This document shows positions 11,065 to 21,727 of a stretch of DNA of 64,000 nucleotides, piece after piece. The translations under genes and the position numbers were made by a program. The stretch is from NCBI RefSeq assembly GCF_963678635.1, contig NW_026971577.1, forward strand, positions 25,517-89,516. Reading direction: 5' to 3'. The stretch comes from Symsagittifera roscoffensis. Lineage: Eukaryota; Xenacoelomorpha; Acoela; Convolutidae. The notes under the pieces were generated by a model. The model saw only the letters and a program-made list of their open reading frames with translations, searched no databases and had not been told where the DNA came from. Every line of letters starts with the position of its first letter. Within the stretch, counting starts at the first letter, position 1.

Positions 11065-11906
11065 AAGGATTTGGCAATTCTCGAGTTCTCAAGTTGGGCA
11101 GAACGGGTATCGTTAGAATCCACATTACATTATAGGAAATAAATGTAAAATTGGATAAGCGAAATCCCCCAGTTTTGAGGAACGTTTTTACTTGAGCAGG
11201 CCTGGAAACAGGTCTACGGTTTTCTCTTGAGAGGTTTAGCACCCGGCGCTTAAAGTAATTTTTAGGCTTAAGAAGGGGGGCTAGAAAGGGGGGAGGTTAG
11301 AAGGGGGACTGGTTAAGTTAGAGGTTGGCGGTTGTAAATTGTAAAAAGGGGGAAATTAGAGTAACTAATTAGTCGACATCGTTGACTTAGTTACATTAGA
11401 AATTAACACGCGTTGGTAATATTAGGTGGAGATCCAAAATTCAACTCGAGTTAAGACTGGTACGCTGGTTGGTTTGGTAGGGGGGACCGGATATAGACAG
11501 CTTTTGTGATACCCCATAAGATCACTAGTGGGGGGAGGAAAACGCGTGGCAATTAGGTACCAGACAATTTTTTTTTTTTAGACGAAAGGTAGACATTGGT
11601 CACCTTTAAATTTTAGGTGGGCTCATTTTTCTGTTTTTATTATTTTTCTTACTTAAAATTTTTTGTTGCATTTTATTGAGGATTTGTGTTTGGTTTTATA
11701 CGAACAGGTGATCACAAGATACCTGCGCACCTACATTGAAATAGAAACAACCAAAAAGAAGAGGGGGGTCAGCATTTGGCTTTTAAGAGAGGGTTTTTGG
11801 GAAAATTTTACTAGAGCTTGAGTGGTGGTACAAGGTACGGTGGTTCAAGAAGACCCTACAACGAGGAAGACACTCCGTGACGAGTATTGGGACAAGACCG
11901 AAGAAG
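11065..11906 (+). other. Gypsy-1 leader, unstructured part
   Basis: Non-coding leader with G-runs (GGGGGG near 11274-11297 and 11480-11485) and a T-run at 11571-11579. No convincing ORF is seen. A direct role is not evident from the sequence. Confidence 0.4.
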
Positions 11907-12637
11907 TCTTGGGACAGAGCAGTCTTGGGATAGTGGTCTTGGGACAGGGTCTTGGGACAGTGGTCTTGGGACAGGGTCTTGGGACAGTGGTCTTGGGACA
12001 GGGTCTTGGGACAGTGGTCTTGGGACAGTGGTCTTGGGACAGGGTCTTGGGACAGTGGTCTTGGGACAGTGGTCTTGGGACAGGGTCTTGGGACAGTGGT
12101 CTTGGGACAGGGTCTTGGGACAGGGGTCTTGGGACAGTGGTCTTGGGACAGGGTCTTGGGACAGGGTCTTGGGACAGTGGTCTTGGGACAGGGTCTTGGG
12201 ACAGTGGTCTTGGGACAGTCTTGGGACAGTGGTCTTGGGACACTAGTCTTGGGACACTAGTCTTGGGACACCAGCCTTGGGACACTGGTCTTGGGACACT
12301 GCCCTTGGGACACTAGTCTTGGGACACTAGTCTTGGGATACCAGCCTTGGGACACTGGTCTTGGGACACTACCCTTGGGACACTAGTCTTGGGACAGTAG
12401 TCTTGGGACACTAGCCTTGGGACACTAGTCTTGGGACAGTAGTCTTGGGACACTGGTCTTGGGACACTACCCTTGGGACAGTAGTCTTGGGACACTAGCC
12501 TTGGGACACTAGCCTTGGGACACTAGCCTTGGGACAGTAGTCTTGGGACACTAGCCTTGGGACACTGGTCTTGGGACAGTAGTCTTGGGACACTAGTCTT
12601 GGAACAGTGGTCTTGGTACAAGGGTCTTAGGACACTA
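11907..12637 (+). repeat. CTTGGGACA minisatellite in the Gypsy-1 leader
   Basis: About 50 head-to-tail units of 12-14 bp are built on CTTGGGACA. The 5' half alternates TCTTGGGACAGTGG with TCTTGGGACAGGG. The 3' half changes to CTTGGGACACTAGT/CC variants. It makes long spurious open frames in several phases on both strands (for example repeating VLGQ or VPRP), and these should not be read as proteins. The array ends about 280 bp before the ORF1 start. Related units are absent from the Gypsy-2 leader. Confidence 0.9.
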
Positions 12638-12919
12638 ACGGAGAGTACTGTGATAGTGACGAATAGTCTTGGGACGGTATAGAAATTGAAGTCAAATTAC
12701 AACAAGTGCGTTTTAAGACAGAATAAGACAAATCGAAATAGGTAGGGTTAAGACCAAATTAAGGAAAATTTTTCGGAGGTTTTAGGAAGAGAATTGGATA
12801 AGGTTTTTAACACGTTGTACAGAATTTGTTACCACAAAAAATATATATTTTTTTTAACCCTTAGAATAGAATCGTGTATATAATAAAATTGTAAATAAAA
12901 GCAGTTGTAAATAGAAATA
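12638..12919 (+). other. AT-rich leader just before ORF1
   Basis: No gene or repeat is seen apart from one stray CTTGGGAC unit near 12667. It ends AGAAATAATG, the ORF1 start. Confidence 0.4.
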
Positions 12920-15900
12920 ATGAGGCGGAGTAGGGTACCGGTGCTCGAAAAAAGGTCAAGTGGATCAAACACGAAATATAATTCATCGCTGCGCGGAACG
13001 ACATCAACGGGCCCAAAGATAACGAAGACGAACTTTTCAGTTAACATGGTCAGCACAAGGAGTACAGCGGACAACAGGGCGAAAGAGGGCACGGGAGGGG
13101 AGCGAGTAGAACCCACCATCGAGATTGATCTAGAGACACCCGATCAAAGTGTGGATGAAACAAGGAAGATGGCGACAGAGTCAACTCCAATGCCCAATGC
13201 AGAGGAACCGAACCAGAAACCCATAGAGTTCTCACCGATAGATGACGCGGAAGATGCAATAGGCAACACCGAAGAAACGGTGAAAGAAGACTCTCAAGTA
13301 AAGAGGACATCTTTTACGGAAAAATTGGGAATAATGTTCGGAATAAAAACAAAAGAAAACGTGACTGAAGAACCAAAAGCAGAAAGAGCACGAACGTTTG
13401 GGACAGTGAGCACGAAGACCTCAGAAGCCAATCCAATAGAGGAACAAGCTAAAGCAGAGGCTACGGCCGAAGAGAGACCGACAGCTGACCATGAAGAGAC
13501 TACCACTGAGCTGGGTGACTTGTTGGCGAAATTAAATCAGATTGACAAAAGACTTAAGCACAGTGAAGAAGATAGAGAGGTGATAAAAAAGGAGATAAGA
13601 TACAACAAGCACGAGTATCTAGACAGTTATTTTAACCTAGCTAAGGCAACAGATGAGAGACTCAAGGAAATGTCAGATAAGGTAGAAGCCACCAATGAAG
13701 AACGAGAAAAGAACATCAAAACAGACATGCAACAGTTGAAGAACCGATATGATGATGTCAACAGCCAATTAGGGAGCCTGGAAAGGAGAATGGACACAAT
13801 GAGCAGGAGTCAAGCCGAGAGTTCGTGTGCAATACAGGCGAAGTTGGATGCAATCTTGAGAGGTTCTACTCCACAAGAAAGACCGGCAGCGGATCGTACG
13901 CAAGGCACCAGAGTTGACTTTGCAGAACCACAAAGGAACAAACGACAATCGACACCGTTGCCCTTAACCAGGGATGCGATAAGCATAGCACCAACAGCTG
14001 CGAAAACAATAATGAAGAATGGAACGTCGAATACAACGACTGCTCCGGGAGATTCAACAGCTAACAGCAACACAGGACCGGATGCTATGACATGGGCCAG
14101 CACTTGGGAGATGATGAACAGGACTCTAGAGGCCTTCGCCACGAGGAACACTGACTCGAGCGACAGGAGAGAGGGAAAATCAAGAAAGACATTCAAGAAG
14201 CCAAAAGAATTCAAGGACGACTCCGATGGATGCATTGACACTTGGGTGGAAGTGATGAGATTACATCTAGAACAAGACAACTTGAGTGACGAAAGACAAG
14301 CATGTACAGCCATACTGAGCAACTTGGAAGGAACGGCATTAAAATGCGTGGTCGCAAAGAAGGAGGAAGAACGTGACACCGCGGACAAGATCTTCGAGAT
14401 ATTGCTGAATCGATTCGGGTCAGGCATGAAGGGTCACCAAGCGATGATGCGATTTGAAAAGAGAAGGCAGAGGGACGACGAGTCAATAGATCGGTTCCTA
14501 GATGACCTCGAGAGCTTGAGAAGGAGGAGTGACCCAGAGGAGTCGACAAATAGACGGAACTTTAGCATTGCCTCGAAGTTCATCGATGGGGTGAAAAGTG
14601 ATGACTTAAGGACAATGTTAGCAACATACTACACATTGTCGAAGGACAGCGCACCCACCCCAGAAGAAATGAGACAGAAATCAAGAGAATACATGCTGAT
14701 GAAACCTAAGAAGTACTCATATTCCGAAAACAGGAACACGCAAGGGGGAAGCCAACCCCAGAGGTCATCATGGTACAAACCTAGAGATGATATGGACAAG
14801 CGCAGATCATGCGCGAACTGCGGGTCAGCGGATCATCATGTGGCTGACTGCACAACGTACAAACAAGGCATGAAGAGCCTAGGTTATGCACCGGATGAAG
14901 AGGATATGAGCCAGATGGAGGAACACGAGTACTATAATGGCTTGATCATCAAGATAGGCGCCAGATGCTTCTTCTGTAACCAGGAGGGGCACTTCAGAAT
15001 GGATTGTCCCTTGTTCTGGGAAGCGGTCAAGGACCAGAATCACCCCAAACATAAGTTGGCATTAGCGGCGGTGCAGAATCAGCGGAACAGGCAAAACGAG
15101 TTTGAATCTAGGAACTTGGGGGCACCAAACACCGAATTGCCAACGAAGACAGTGAAAGCTGTTACACATGTTAGTGGTGCGTTAGAGTCCGCGGCCGGAA
15201 GCTCTCTAGAGATAAATTATGAGAAAGCGGCGACGGAAGCAATTGCCAAAGTGAAACAAGATCTGGCTGCGAAAGAAATAGAGCAACGACTAAAGTTGGA
15301 GATCGAAAGACAGAATTTTAACGGAGCATTAACCGGATCGAACTCAATACCAGAGGCTAGAACGGGCTCAATGAAGACCGGGAATTGTAACACCGTGAAA
15401 ATGGTGACAGGTAAACCTTTTGGAATATCGAAAATCGGAGCAAGAATAATGTCGATAATCACAGTGGGCGGACACGAGGTAACCAGAAACTTGAGCGAGC
15501 CGAGCGACCAGACGATAATGCACATTGACGTGTATGCAGACTACTTGAGTGGAATAAGTCCACAAACGACTTCTAGAGCGCTCAGGGCACTACTCACGAG
15601 AGGGGGCAGCAAATCGGTACGTGTTGATAATAGGTACACTGAAGCTTATGGTCCACACGAGGTCATGCTAAATATAGATGGAATCAACATCTATACCAAG
15701 ACGATGATAACATGCGACGAAGACCTAATTGGACAAATCTATGTAGGGAAAGAAGAGTTGAAAGTAAGATCGATCGGACACTGTGCCATGCTTGAAGAAG
15801 ATGCAATGCACATCGGGACGGAAGCAGACGTGACAGGGCACGTGCTAGACATAAATGGCAAAAAGACTCAGTTGCGTGGATTACTTGACACGGGAGCAGT

Positions 15901-18900
15901 CTTGAGCGTCATACCAATCGAAACATGGGAAAAGATGGGCTTTGACAAAGGTGACTTGATAGACTCGAGAATACGGCTGTCAGCTGCAAACAAAGGGGCC
16001 CTACGGGTGCTGGGCAGGACGCCGATAATAGCCCTCAATTTGGGGGAACGTAACCTGTGGATGAGCTTCATCGTGGTAGAAAACCTAGATGAATCTGACC
16101 AATTCATTTTGGGCAGAGACTTCATCAGGAATTTCGACGTAACGATTGATCTAAATAATGCAATGTTCAGGATACGGAACCCGGATAGGAGGTACGCAAT
16201 CAAACCGGTAAATTTAATAATGGCAAATGAGAACAAAGCACCGGTATTCTTGAGTAGGAGAGTGAGGTTAAAAGCTAATGAAGCGGCAATCGTAAGCTTG
16301 AGGATGAAAAATTATAATGAACTAAGTGACAACAAGCAAGTGTGTATAGTTCCAAATCCTAATAGTCAAAGCGCTGCTGTTTTAGGAAGATCATTTTCGA
16401 TAACGAAGAGCGGCCTCTGCGTCAGTGTCTTGTTGAATACCCTTGATATACCGATCACGATACAGAGAGGCAGGAAGCTGGGATATGCTTTACCGGTTAA
16501 AACTCGATATGAAACAATTGAAAACTCAAAACAAAATGAAGTTGTTGATTGTCCCAACCACAGGGACAAAATTTGTATCTTGAGACGATTGCAGAGAATA
16601 AAAGATTCTTCAGGTCTTATCAAATCACTTAAGTCAGAAACGGACGATGGGCTTTCGAGCTGTTCGAACTTTCCAGAGCGACCCACGCTAGATGAAATGC
16701 AAACTGATAAACCGGTTCTGCCGGAGATTGAACATTTAAGGTGCAAACTGAAAGATGAACAGCTCGAAGCTATCAAGGACGTACTAGAGCGGAACGAGGA
16801 GGTTTTTTCAAGGCATAAGGCGGATATCGGGTGTTGTAATTTTGTTGAACATGAAATAGAACTTGAGGAAAACGCGGTGCCACACAGGGAGGGGGCGAGG
16901 CGCATGACCCCACACAAATCGGACGCGTGTAGAAAAGAAATCGAAACGTTACTAGAGTATGACATGATAGAACCATCCAAGTCACCGTGGGCGTGTGGAG
17001 TAGTGATGGCCAAAAAGAAAGGCGACCAGTTAAGGTTTTGTTGTGACTTTCGATACCTGAACTCCGTCACGGTGAAGGATGCCTATCCCATACCTAGAAT
17101 TGATGAGAGCCTCTCGAAGTTAGGTGATGCGAAATTTTTTACGACTCTTGATTTAGGCTCGGCCTTTTGGCAGGTACCATTAAGGAAGCAAGACAGGGAC
17201 AAGACAGGGTTCGCCTGCGAGTTGGGTCTGTTTCAATGGAAACGGATGCCGTTTGGACTCTGCAATGCAACAGCCACGTTTCAGCGGCTGATGGCACACG
17301 CGTTGATAGGCGTGACGAAGAAGTACGGCAACCTGGTAATGTGCTACGTGGACGACGTGGTAATAGCAACGCCGACACTAGAAGACCACATCGAGAGGCT
17401 TGACGAGGTGTTCGCGTGCATGAAAAGATCGGGGCTGAAGTGTAAACCATCAAAGTGCGAGATACTCAAGGACTCGATTAAATACTTGGGCAGGATGGTA
17501 GATAAGCACGGTATCAGACCTGATCCGGACGCCGTGGAAGCAGTCCTAACCTGGAAATCACCGAAGACGGAGCACCAGCTGATGAGCTTCCTGGGTTTCG
17601 CCAACTATTATAGAGAATTCATCAAGGGCTATGCGGACAAGGTATACCCGATGCAACAACTAATGAGACATAAGGGCAAGAAGTTCACGTGGAACAACGC
17701 GGCAGAAGAGTCATTCCAGAGGATAAAGAAAGAGCTGTGTGAGGCACCAGTACTGGGTATGCCGACAGAGAAGGGGATGTACGTGCTAGACTCGGACGCG
17801 TCAGTAGTCGCTATTTCTGGGATTCTCCATCAAGAACAAGAATGGAATGGGAAGACAGTCTTGAGACCAATAGCATACGGGAGCAAGGTCCTAAGTGACA
17901 CAGAAATGAAGTACGGAGCACCGAAAGCAGAGATGTTCGCGGTGGTCACCTTTGTCGAAAAATACAGAGCATACCTAGGCAGTGAGCCCTTCAAGCTGCG
18001 AGTCGACAACCGAGCACTAAGCTGGCTGAAAACGTACTCAATGGACCAGAGCTATATTGGGAGGTGGATAGTTCGCTTGGATGGATACAACATGATAATT
18101 GAGCACAGAACACGAGATAAACATCAAAATGCTGACAGCTTGAGTAAGAAGACGGAGTTCTACGAGAGGCAAGAACAAAGAGAGGCGGACAGACCTGAGA
18201 TCAAAGACGGCTTCTCCTTTATGGACAAAGAAACGTACGACAGTCTTCCACTCACGAGATGGCTGGACAAATCAGGCAAACCGATTGAAGATCATCCCGA
18301 ATTGCCGAAAGAGCCTCTTGAAAAGACCATCTTGCAGAGAAGCAGAGGGATTCCGGTAGGAATAATGCTCAAGTCCAAGATCGTGAGGGAAACACTCAAG
18401 GCAAAAGGTTATGATCTCATCCAGGTAGAGGAGGGAACGGTCCGAATAGATGAAGACTTAATGAGGTTGCTTGAGAAACTATCAGATGACAAGCCCGTGA
18501 TCCAAGGGAAAGGTCAGGAGGCACCGGAACTAACCATACTTCGGAGAGAAGAAACAGTGAACAATACTGACGTCTCAAAAGGAAGCATCACTGATAGCAA
18601 GGAAGTTGTGCGATCACTAGTTGAAAAAATCCCCGACAAAATTCTGGAGCAGACAAAAGTCAGGGATAAGAAAGTAACATTCAGAGAAGAAGTTGAACAC
18701 CTGGGACTAGATCAAGAGTCCGGGGAGTGGTCCAGATTCATGGAAGAAGACGAAACCGGAGAAGGGAAATTGTCCGGGGAGCGTGAAGAATGGGATGAAG
18801 ACTCGGATGAGAGCAGCGAAGACCAAGACAGTCTATGCATGATACTGGCGGAAGAGAAGATAAGACAGCACGACAGGGAATTACAGACGGATCCATCTTC

Positions 18901-21727
18901 AGGGACGTACAATCTGGAAACACAAGAGGTACGAGGTAGTGAAGAGCTCGAGAAAATAGCAGTTTCAAGAAAACCACTAAGGGAACTATCGTGCAACTCA
19001 AACGTCAGAACGAATCTGGTACCAGAAGACGACATGAAAATCGTGAAAAGGATGATATGTGTGAAACTGAGCGATGACATCCACAACCCTGGTGAGATGA
19101 ATGGACAGATCATGGCGCTAAAGGAGCACGTTAAGGCGAGATACAGGCTGTCTGACCTAATAAGGGCCCAGAGGAATGACAAAATGACAAGTAACCTCTC
19201 CAAATGGATCCATTCGGGAGTCAAGGAGAAGGGGGAACTTGAGGAAGACAGCTACAAGATCTTGAGCCAGTTCTACAAAGAAAAGAGAGATTTACTGTAT
19301 CACACAGCTGAAGGGGTGGTAGCGTGCAAGAGAAGAGATGAGGAAAAAATATTACACAAACACAACCTCATCATACTACCACAACTGTACCAAACGGAAG
19401 TGCTTTTCAGATCACACGACCAGATGGGCCATCAGGGGATAGATAAAGTACAACAAAGGATACTTCACAGGTTTGACTGGCCGGGAATGAGAAAAGCTTG
19501 CGAGAGGTGGGTGAATGCCTGCCTAGCATGCCTTCAAGTAAAAGACACAAGGAAGATGAAGTTTCCCCTCAAGTCTGTCGAGAGTTCGGAATTCAATGAA
19601 GTGGTGCAGATAGACCATCAGAAAATCTGCATGACGGAGTCGGGTTATAACCAAATACTAGTTATAATAGATCACTTCACCAAGTTGGCGGAAGCGGTTC
19701 CGTGCCAGACAGCCTCAGCAGAGGAGACATGTGATCACCTGATAACGCATTGGATATCGCGATATGGTTGTCCAATGACTTTCCAGTCAGACAACGGCAA
19801 GGCTTTTGTGGGGGACTTGACAAAAGAATTGATGAAGAGATCACACATTGCTCAAGCACACTCGACGACCTATCATCCACAGACCAATGGGTTGGTAGAG
19901 AGACAGAACAGGACACTGGTCAACATGCTCAGGGTGTACTGCTCGAGATACATGACGGACTGGGACAAATACCTGCCACAAGTAGTAGGAGCCTATAATA
20001 GTACTCAGCACTCAACGACGGGTATCAGTCCTTTCATGATGTTGACAGGCAGGGAAAGGGCAATGCCTCTAACATTCTTCTACCCGGAGTACGAGGGGAA
20101 GAGGACGTCACCTCAAGCATACGTGAAGGAAGCGATCAAAAGACAACAAGAGCTAAACGAGCTATGTCGGAGAAACACGGCGCAAGCGCAAATGAGGCAA
20201 CGCAAGAAATATGACGAAAAGATACTAAGAGCAAAGCCATACGAAGTGGGCCAATACGTGTGGGTTTTCCAAAATGTCATACCGCCCAAGGGAACAAAGA
20301 AACTACTCAAGAAATGGAGAGGACCGTTCATGATTACGGAAGTACATCAACAAGGACGGTTCTATCGCTTGAGTACAGGGCGAGCAGCACATTACGAAAA
20401 TCTGAAGCCTCATGTCCCGTCCCCGGAGGACTGGTGCCTACCAAAAGACATGGAAGGTCTTGAGTACCTGGTGGTGGAACCAGCGTGCGAGGTGAATGAG
20501 AAAGGCACTAGAGAGAAAAATGATGGTAATGAGAACTTGAGTTTGGACGACAACGAAAAGATAGAAGTGGAGTCGGATGCAGGTTCATTTGTAGAAGAAG
20601 ACTGGAACGACCCAGAGCAAAACGAGGTACCGAAGTGGATGGAGCCGGATCGACCAACACCACCGGAAACCAGGACTGGCAATCGTAAACGAACAGGCAT
20701 GAGGTACAATAGGTACGGGGATGACTTCTTGATCGATAAGATACAGCCAGACAAGTTGGGCGATGAACTACTAAGCGCAGGCGAACTGGAAGCCGAAGAG
20801 GAATGGCAGGTCATTGACGATGGTGGACATTATCCGCAGGATGATTACTCGACGCCAGAATTGGAGACGGATCTCGAGCAGAGTGAAATAGAAAGGAGGG
20901 AGAACACGAACTTGAGGATTCTAGAGTGGATGCGTGATGTCAAAGACGAGAGCCGCGAAGGACAAAGCATTCAGCAAATCGATGTATCAGCAGCAAATTA
21001 CATGAAGACAGAGGACCCTCTTTTCGGATGGACAGCAACAGACAGGCCACTGGACATCCCCAAGGACAATTCAGACCCGACTACATCGACGGGGACGTCG
21101 ATAAATATTTTTGTCCGGGGAGTGGGGGTAGGACTTACCCACACCGAAAATTTGATGATAAAGAAGCTCAAGGAAGTGAGGGAAACAAGCGGATTGGAAC
21201 TGGAGGAAGAAGAACCAGAGCCTACCATAGGAAGGAATTTCAAAACGAAATTCGAAATACCCAATGAATACTCAGAGAACATCATGATAACGGATAGCGA
21301 CTTCATCCTGTCAAACAGGACCAGCGCGATCTGCATCACGGCGGACATGAGTTTCAAATCAAGATTGGAGGCTGACTTCAAAAGAGAGTACCAGAACGTA
21401 GAGTTTCTGTTCAGACAGAGGCCAGGACTGGGAGGCATAGCAGCGCTTCCACCGTCAGTGGCACAAGTCCCGGGCAAATACCTCTGCTTCCTAGTAACGA
21501 GAGTCAACGACAGAAACACAATTGATCCCGAACACGTGATATTGGCACTGACAAGACTACGTGACTTCATGATTGAAAGAGGAATAGTGGAGGTCTCGAT
21601 GCCGGTGTACGACCCAAACAGGGGCAAACTGAGCTCGAGGGAATTGTACGCTATCCTACATGTGGTCTTTGCAGAAACCGAGATAATGGTGCATCTTCAC
21701 AAGAAGTACTACTTGAGCATCGCCTGA
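12920..21727 (+). CDS. Gypsy-1 ORF1: Gag-protease-RT-RNase H-integrase polyprotein with C-terminal macro-like domain (2935 aa)
   Basis: A single open frame encodes the structural and replication polyprotein. Approximate order: basic/acidic N-terminus; coiled coil (190-320); Gag capsid-like helices (430-560); two CX2CX4HX4C knuckles (C631 and C683); aspartic protease DTGA at 990; RT (about 1348-1530) with YVDD at 1476-1479; RNase H (1620-1745); a roughly 330-residue acidic linker; integrase with HX4H...CX2C zinc site and D2232, D2291, E2327 (DD35E); a GPF-type C-terminal module (2442-2498); then a 430-residue extension ending in a macro-like fold (about 2795-2935). Gag and Pol are fused without a frameshift. 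The first ATG (12920) is chosen because its basic start resembles that of Gypsy-2. All catalytic motifs are intact. The standard Ty3 polyprotein is roughly half this length. Confidence 0.95.
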   Translation: MRRSRVPVLEKRSSGSNTKYNSSLRGTTSTGPKITKTNFSVNMVSTRSTADNRAKEGTGGERVEPTIEIDLETPDQSVDETRKMATESTPMPNAEEPNQKPIEFSPIDDAEDAIGNTEETVKEDSQVKRTSFTEKLGIMFGIKTKENVTEEPKAERARTFGTVSTKTSEANPIEEQAKAEATAEERPTADHEETTTELGDLLAKLNQIDKRLKHSEEDREVIKKEIRYNKHEYLDSYFNLAKATDERLKEMSDKVEATNEEREKNIKTDMQQLKNRYDDVNSQLGSLERRMDTMSRSQAESSCAIQAKLDAILRGSTPQERPAADRTQGTRVDFAEPQRNKRQSTPLPLTRDAISIAPTAAKTIMKNGTSNTTTAPGDSTANSNTGPDAMTWASTWEMMNRTLEAFATRNTDSSDRREGKSRKTFKKPKEFKDDSDGCIDTWVEVMRLHLEQDNLSDERQACTAILSNLEGTALKCVVAKKEEERDTADKIFEILLNRFGSGMKGHQAMMRFEKRRQRDDESIDRFLDDLESLRRRSDPEESTNRRNFSIASKFIDGVKSDDLRTMLATYYTLSKDSAPTPEEMRQKSREYMLMKPKKYSYSENRNTQGGSQPQRSSWYKPRDDMDKRRSCANCGSADHHVADCTTYKQGMKSLGYAPDEEDMSQMEEHEYYNGLIIKIGARCFFCNQEGHFRMDCPLFWEAVKDQNHPKHKLALAAVQNQRNRQNEFESRNLGAPNTELPTKTVKAVTHVSGALESAAGSSLEINYEKAATEAIAKVKQDLAAKEIEQRLKLEIERQNFNGALTGSNSIPEARTGSMKTGNCNTVKMVTGKPFGISKIGARIMSIITVGGHEVTRNLSEPSDQTIMHIDVYADYLSGISPQTTSRALRALLTRGGSKSVRVDNRYTEAYGPHEVMLNIDGINIYTKTMITCDEDLIGQIYVGKEELKVRSIGHCAMLEEDAMHIGTEADVTGHVLDINGKKTQLRGLLDTGAVLSVIPIETWEKMGFDKGDLIDSRIRLSAANKGALRVLGRTPIIALNLGERNLWMSFIVVENLDESDQFILGRDFIRNFDVTIDLNNAMFRIRNPDRRYAIKPVNLIMANENKAPVFLSRRVRLKANEAAIVSLRMKNYNELSDNKQVCIVPNPNSQSAAVLGRSFSITKSGLCVSVLLNTLDIPITIQRGRKLGYALPVKTRYETIENSKQNEVVDCPNHRDKICILRRLQRIKDSSGLIKSLKSETDDGLSSCSNFPERPTLDEMQTDKPVLPEIEHLRCKLKDEQLEAIKDVLERNEEVFSRHKADIGCCNFVEHEIELEENAVPHREGARRMTPHKSDACRKEIETLLEYDMIEPSKSPWACGVVMAKKKGDQLRFCCDFRYLNSVTVKDAYPIPRIDESLSKLGDAKFFTTLDLGSAFWQVPLRKQDRDKTGFACELGLFQWKRMPFGLCNATATFQRLMAHALIGVTKKYGNLVMCYVDDVVIATPTLEDHIERLDEVFACMKRSGLKCKPSKCEILKDSIKYLGRMVDKHGIRPDPDAVEAVLTWKSPKTEHQLMSFLGFANYYREFIKGYADKVYPMQQLMRHKGKKFTWNNAAEESFQRIKKELCEAPVLGMPTEKGMYVLDSDASVVAISGILHQEQEWNGKTVLRPIAYGSKVLSDTEMKYGAPKAEMFAVVTFVEKYRAYLGSEPFKLRVDNRALSWLKTYSMDQSYIGRWIVRLDGYNMIIEHRTRDKHQNADSLSKKTEFYERQEQREADRPEIKDGFSFMDKETYDSLPLTRWLDKSGKPIEDHPELPKEPLEKTILQRSRGIPVGIMLKSKIVRETLKAKGYDLIQVEEGTVRIDEDLMRLLEKLSDDKPVIQGKGQEAPELTILRREETVNNTDVSKGSITDSKEVVRSLVEKIPDKILEQTKVRDKKVTFREEVEHLGLDQESGEWSRFMEEDETGEGKLSGEREEWDEDSDESSEDQDSLCMILAEEKIRQHDRELQTDPSSGTYNLETQEVRGSEELEKIAVSRKPLRELSCNSNVRTNLVPEDDMKIVKRMICVKLSDDIHNPGEMNGQIMALKEHVKARYRLSDLIRAQRNDKMTSNLSKWIHSGVKEKGELEEDSYKILSQFYKEKRDLLYHTAEGVVACKRRDEEKILHKHNLIILPQLYQTEVLFRSHDQMGHQGIDKVQQRILHRFDWPGMRKACERWVNACLACLQVKDTRKMKFPLKSVESSEFNEVVQIDHQKICMTESGYNQILVIIDHFTKLAEAVPCQTASAEETCDHLITHWISRYGCPMTFQSDNGKAFVGDLTKELMKRSHIAQAHSTTYHPQTNGLVERQNRTLVNMLRVYCSRYMTDWDKYLPQVVGAYNSTQHSTTGISPFMMLTGRERAMPLTFFYPEYEGKRTSPQAYVKEAIKRQQELNELCRRNTAQAQMRQRKKYDEKILRAKPYEVGQYVWVFQNVIPPKGTKKLLKKWRGPFMITEVHQQGRFYRLSTGRAAHYENLKPHVPSPEDWCLPKDMEGLEYLVVEPACEVNEKGTREKNDGNENLSLDDNEKIEVESDAGSFVEEDWNDPEQNEVPKWMEPDRPTPPETRTGNRKRTGMRYNRYGDDFLIDKIQPDKLGDELLSAGELEAEEEWQVIDDGGHYPQDDYSTPELETDLEQSEIERRENTNLRILEWMRDVKDESREGQSIQQIDVSAANYMKTEDPLFGWTATDRPLDIPKDNSDPTTSTGTSINIFVRGVGVGLTHTENLMIKKLKEVRETSGLELEEEEPEPTIGRNFKTKFEIPNEYSENIMITDSDFILSNRTSAICITADMSFKSRLEADFKREYQNVEFLFRQRPGLGGIAALPPSVAQVPGKYLCFLVTRVNDRNTIDPEHVILALTRLRDFMIERGIVEVSMPVYDPNRGKLSSRELYAILHVVFAETEIMVHLHKKYYLSIA
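18719..18781 (+). repeat. Two TCCGGGGAG motifs in the RNase H-integrase linker of Gypsy-1
   Basis: TCCGGGGAGTGG (18719-18730) and TTGTCCGGGGAG (18770-18781) repeat the core of the 3' polypurine tract. Both are read here as Ser-Gly-Glu. Gypsy-2 has three further copies in the corresponding linker. Confidence 0.6.
21090..21134 (+). promoter_or_regulatory. Candidate central polypurine tract within ORF1 of Gypsy-1
   Basis: GGGGACGTCGAT is followed about 10 nt later by TTGTCCGGGGAGT (21111-21123) and GGGGGTAGGA. The 3' polypurine tract at 34039-34049 has the same arrangement (GAGGACATCGAT, then GTCCGGGGAGTA). Gypsy-2 shows the same pair. Here the tract is read in the frame Val-Arg-Gly-Val, unlike the Ser-Gly-Glu frame elsewhere, which argues for DNA-level conservation. 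Ty1 and lentiviruses have comparable internal duplicates of their polypurine tract that prime a second plus strand. This is inference. Confidence 0.5.

Noticed and set aside
11822-12316. Long open frames across the CTTGGGACA array, on both strands
   Set aside because: They are open only because a 12-14 bp repeat lacks stops. The peptides are pure repeats and sit in an untranslated leader.
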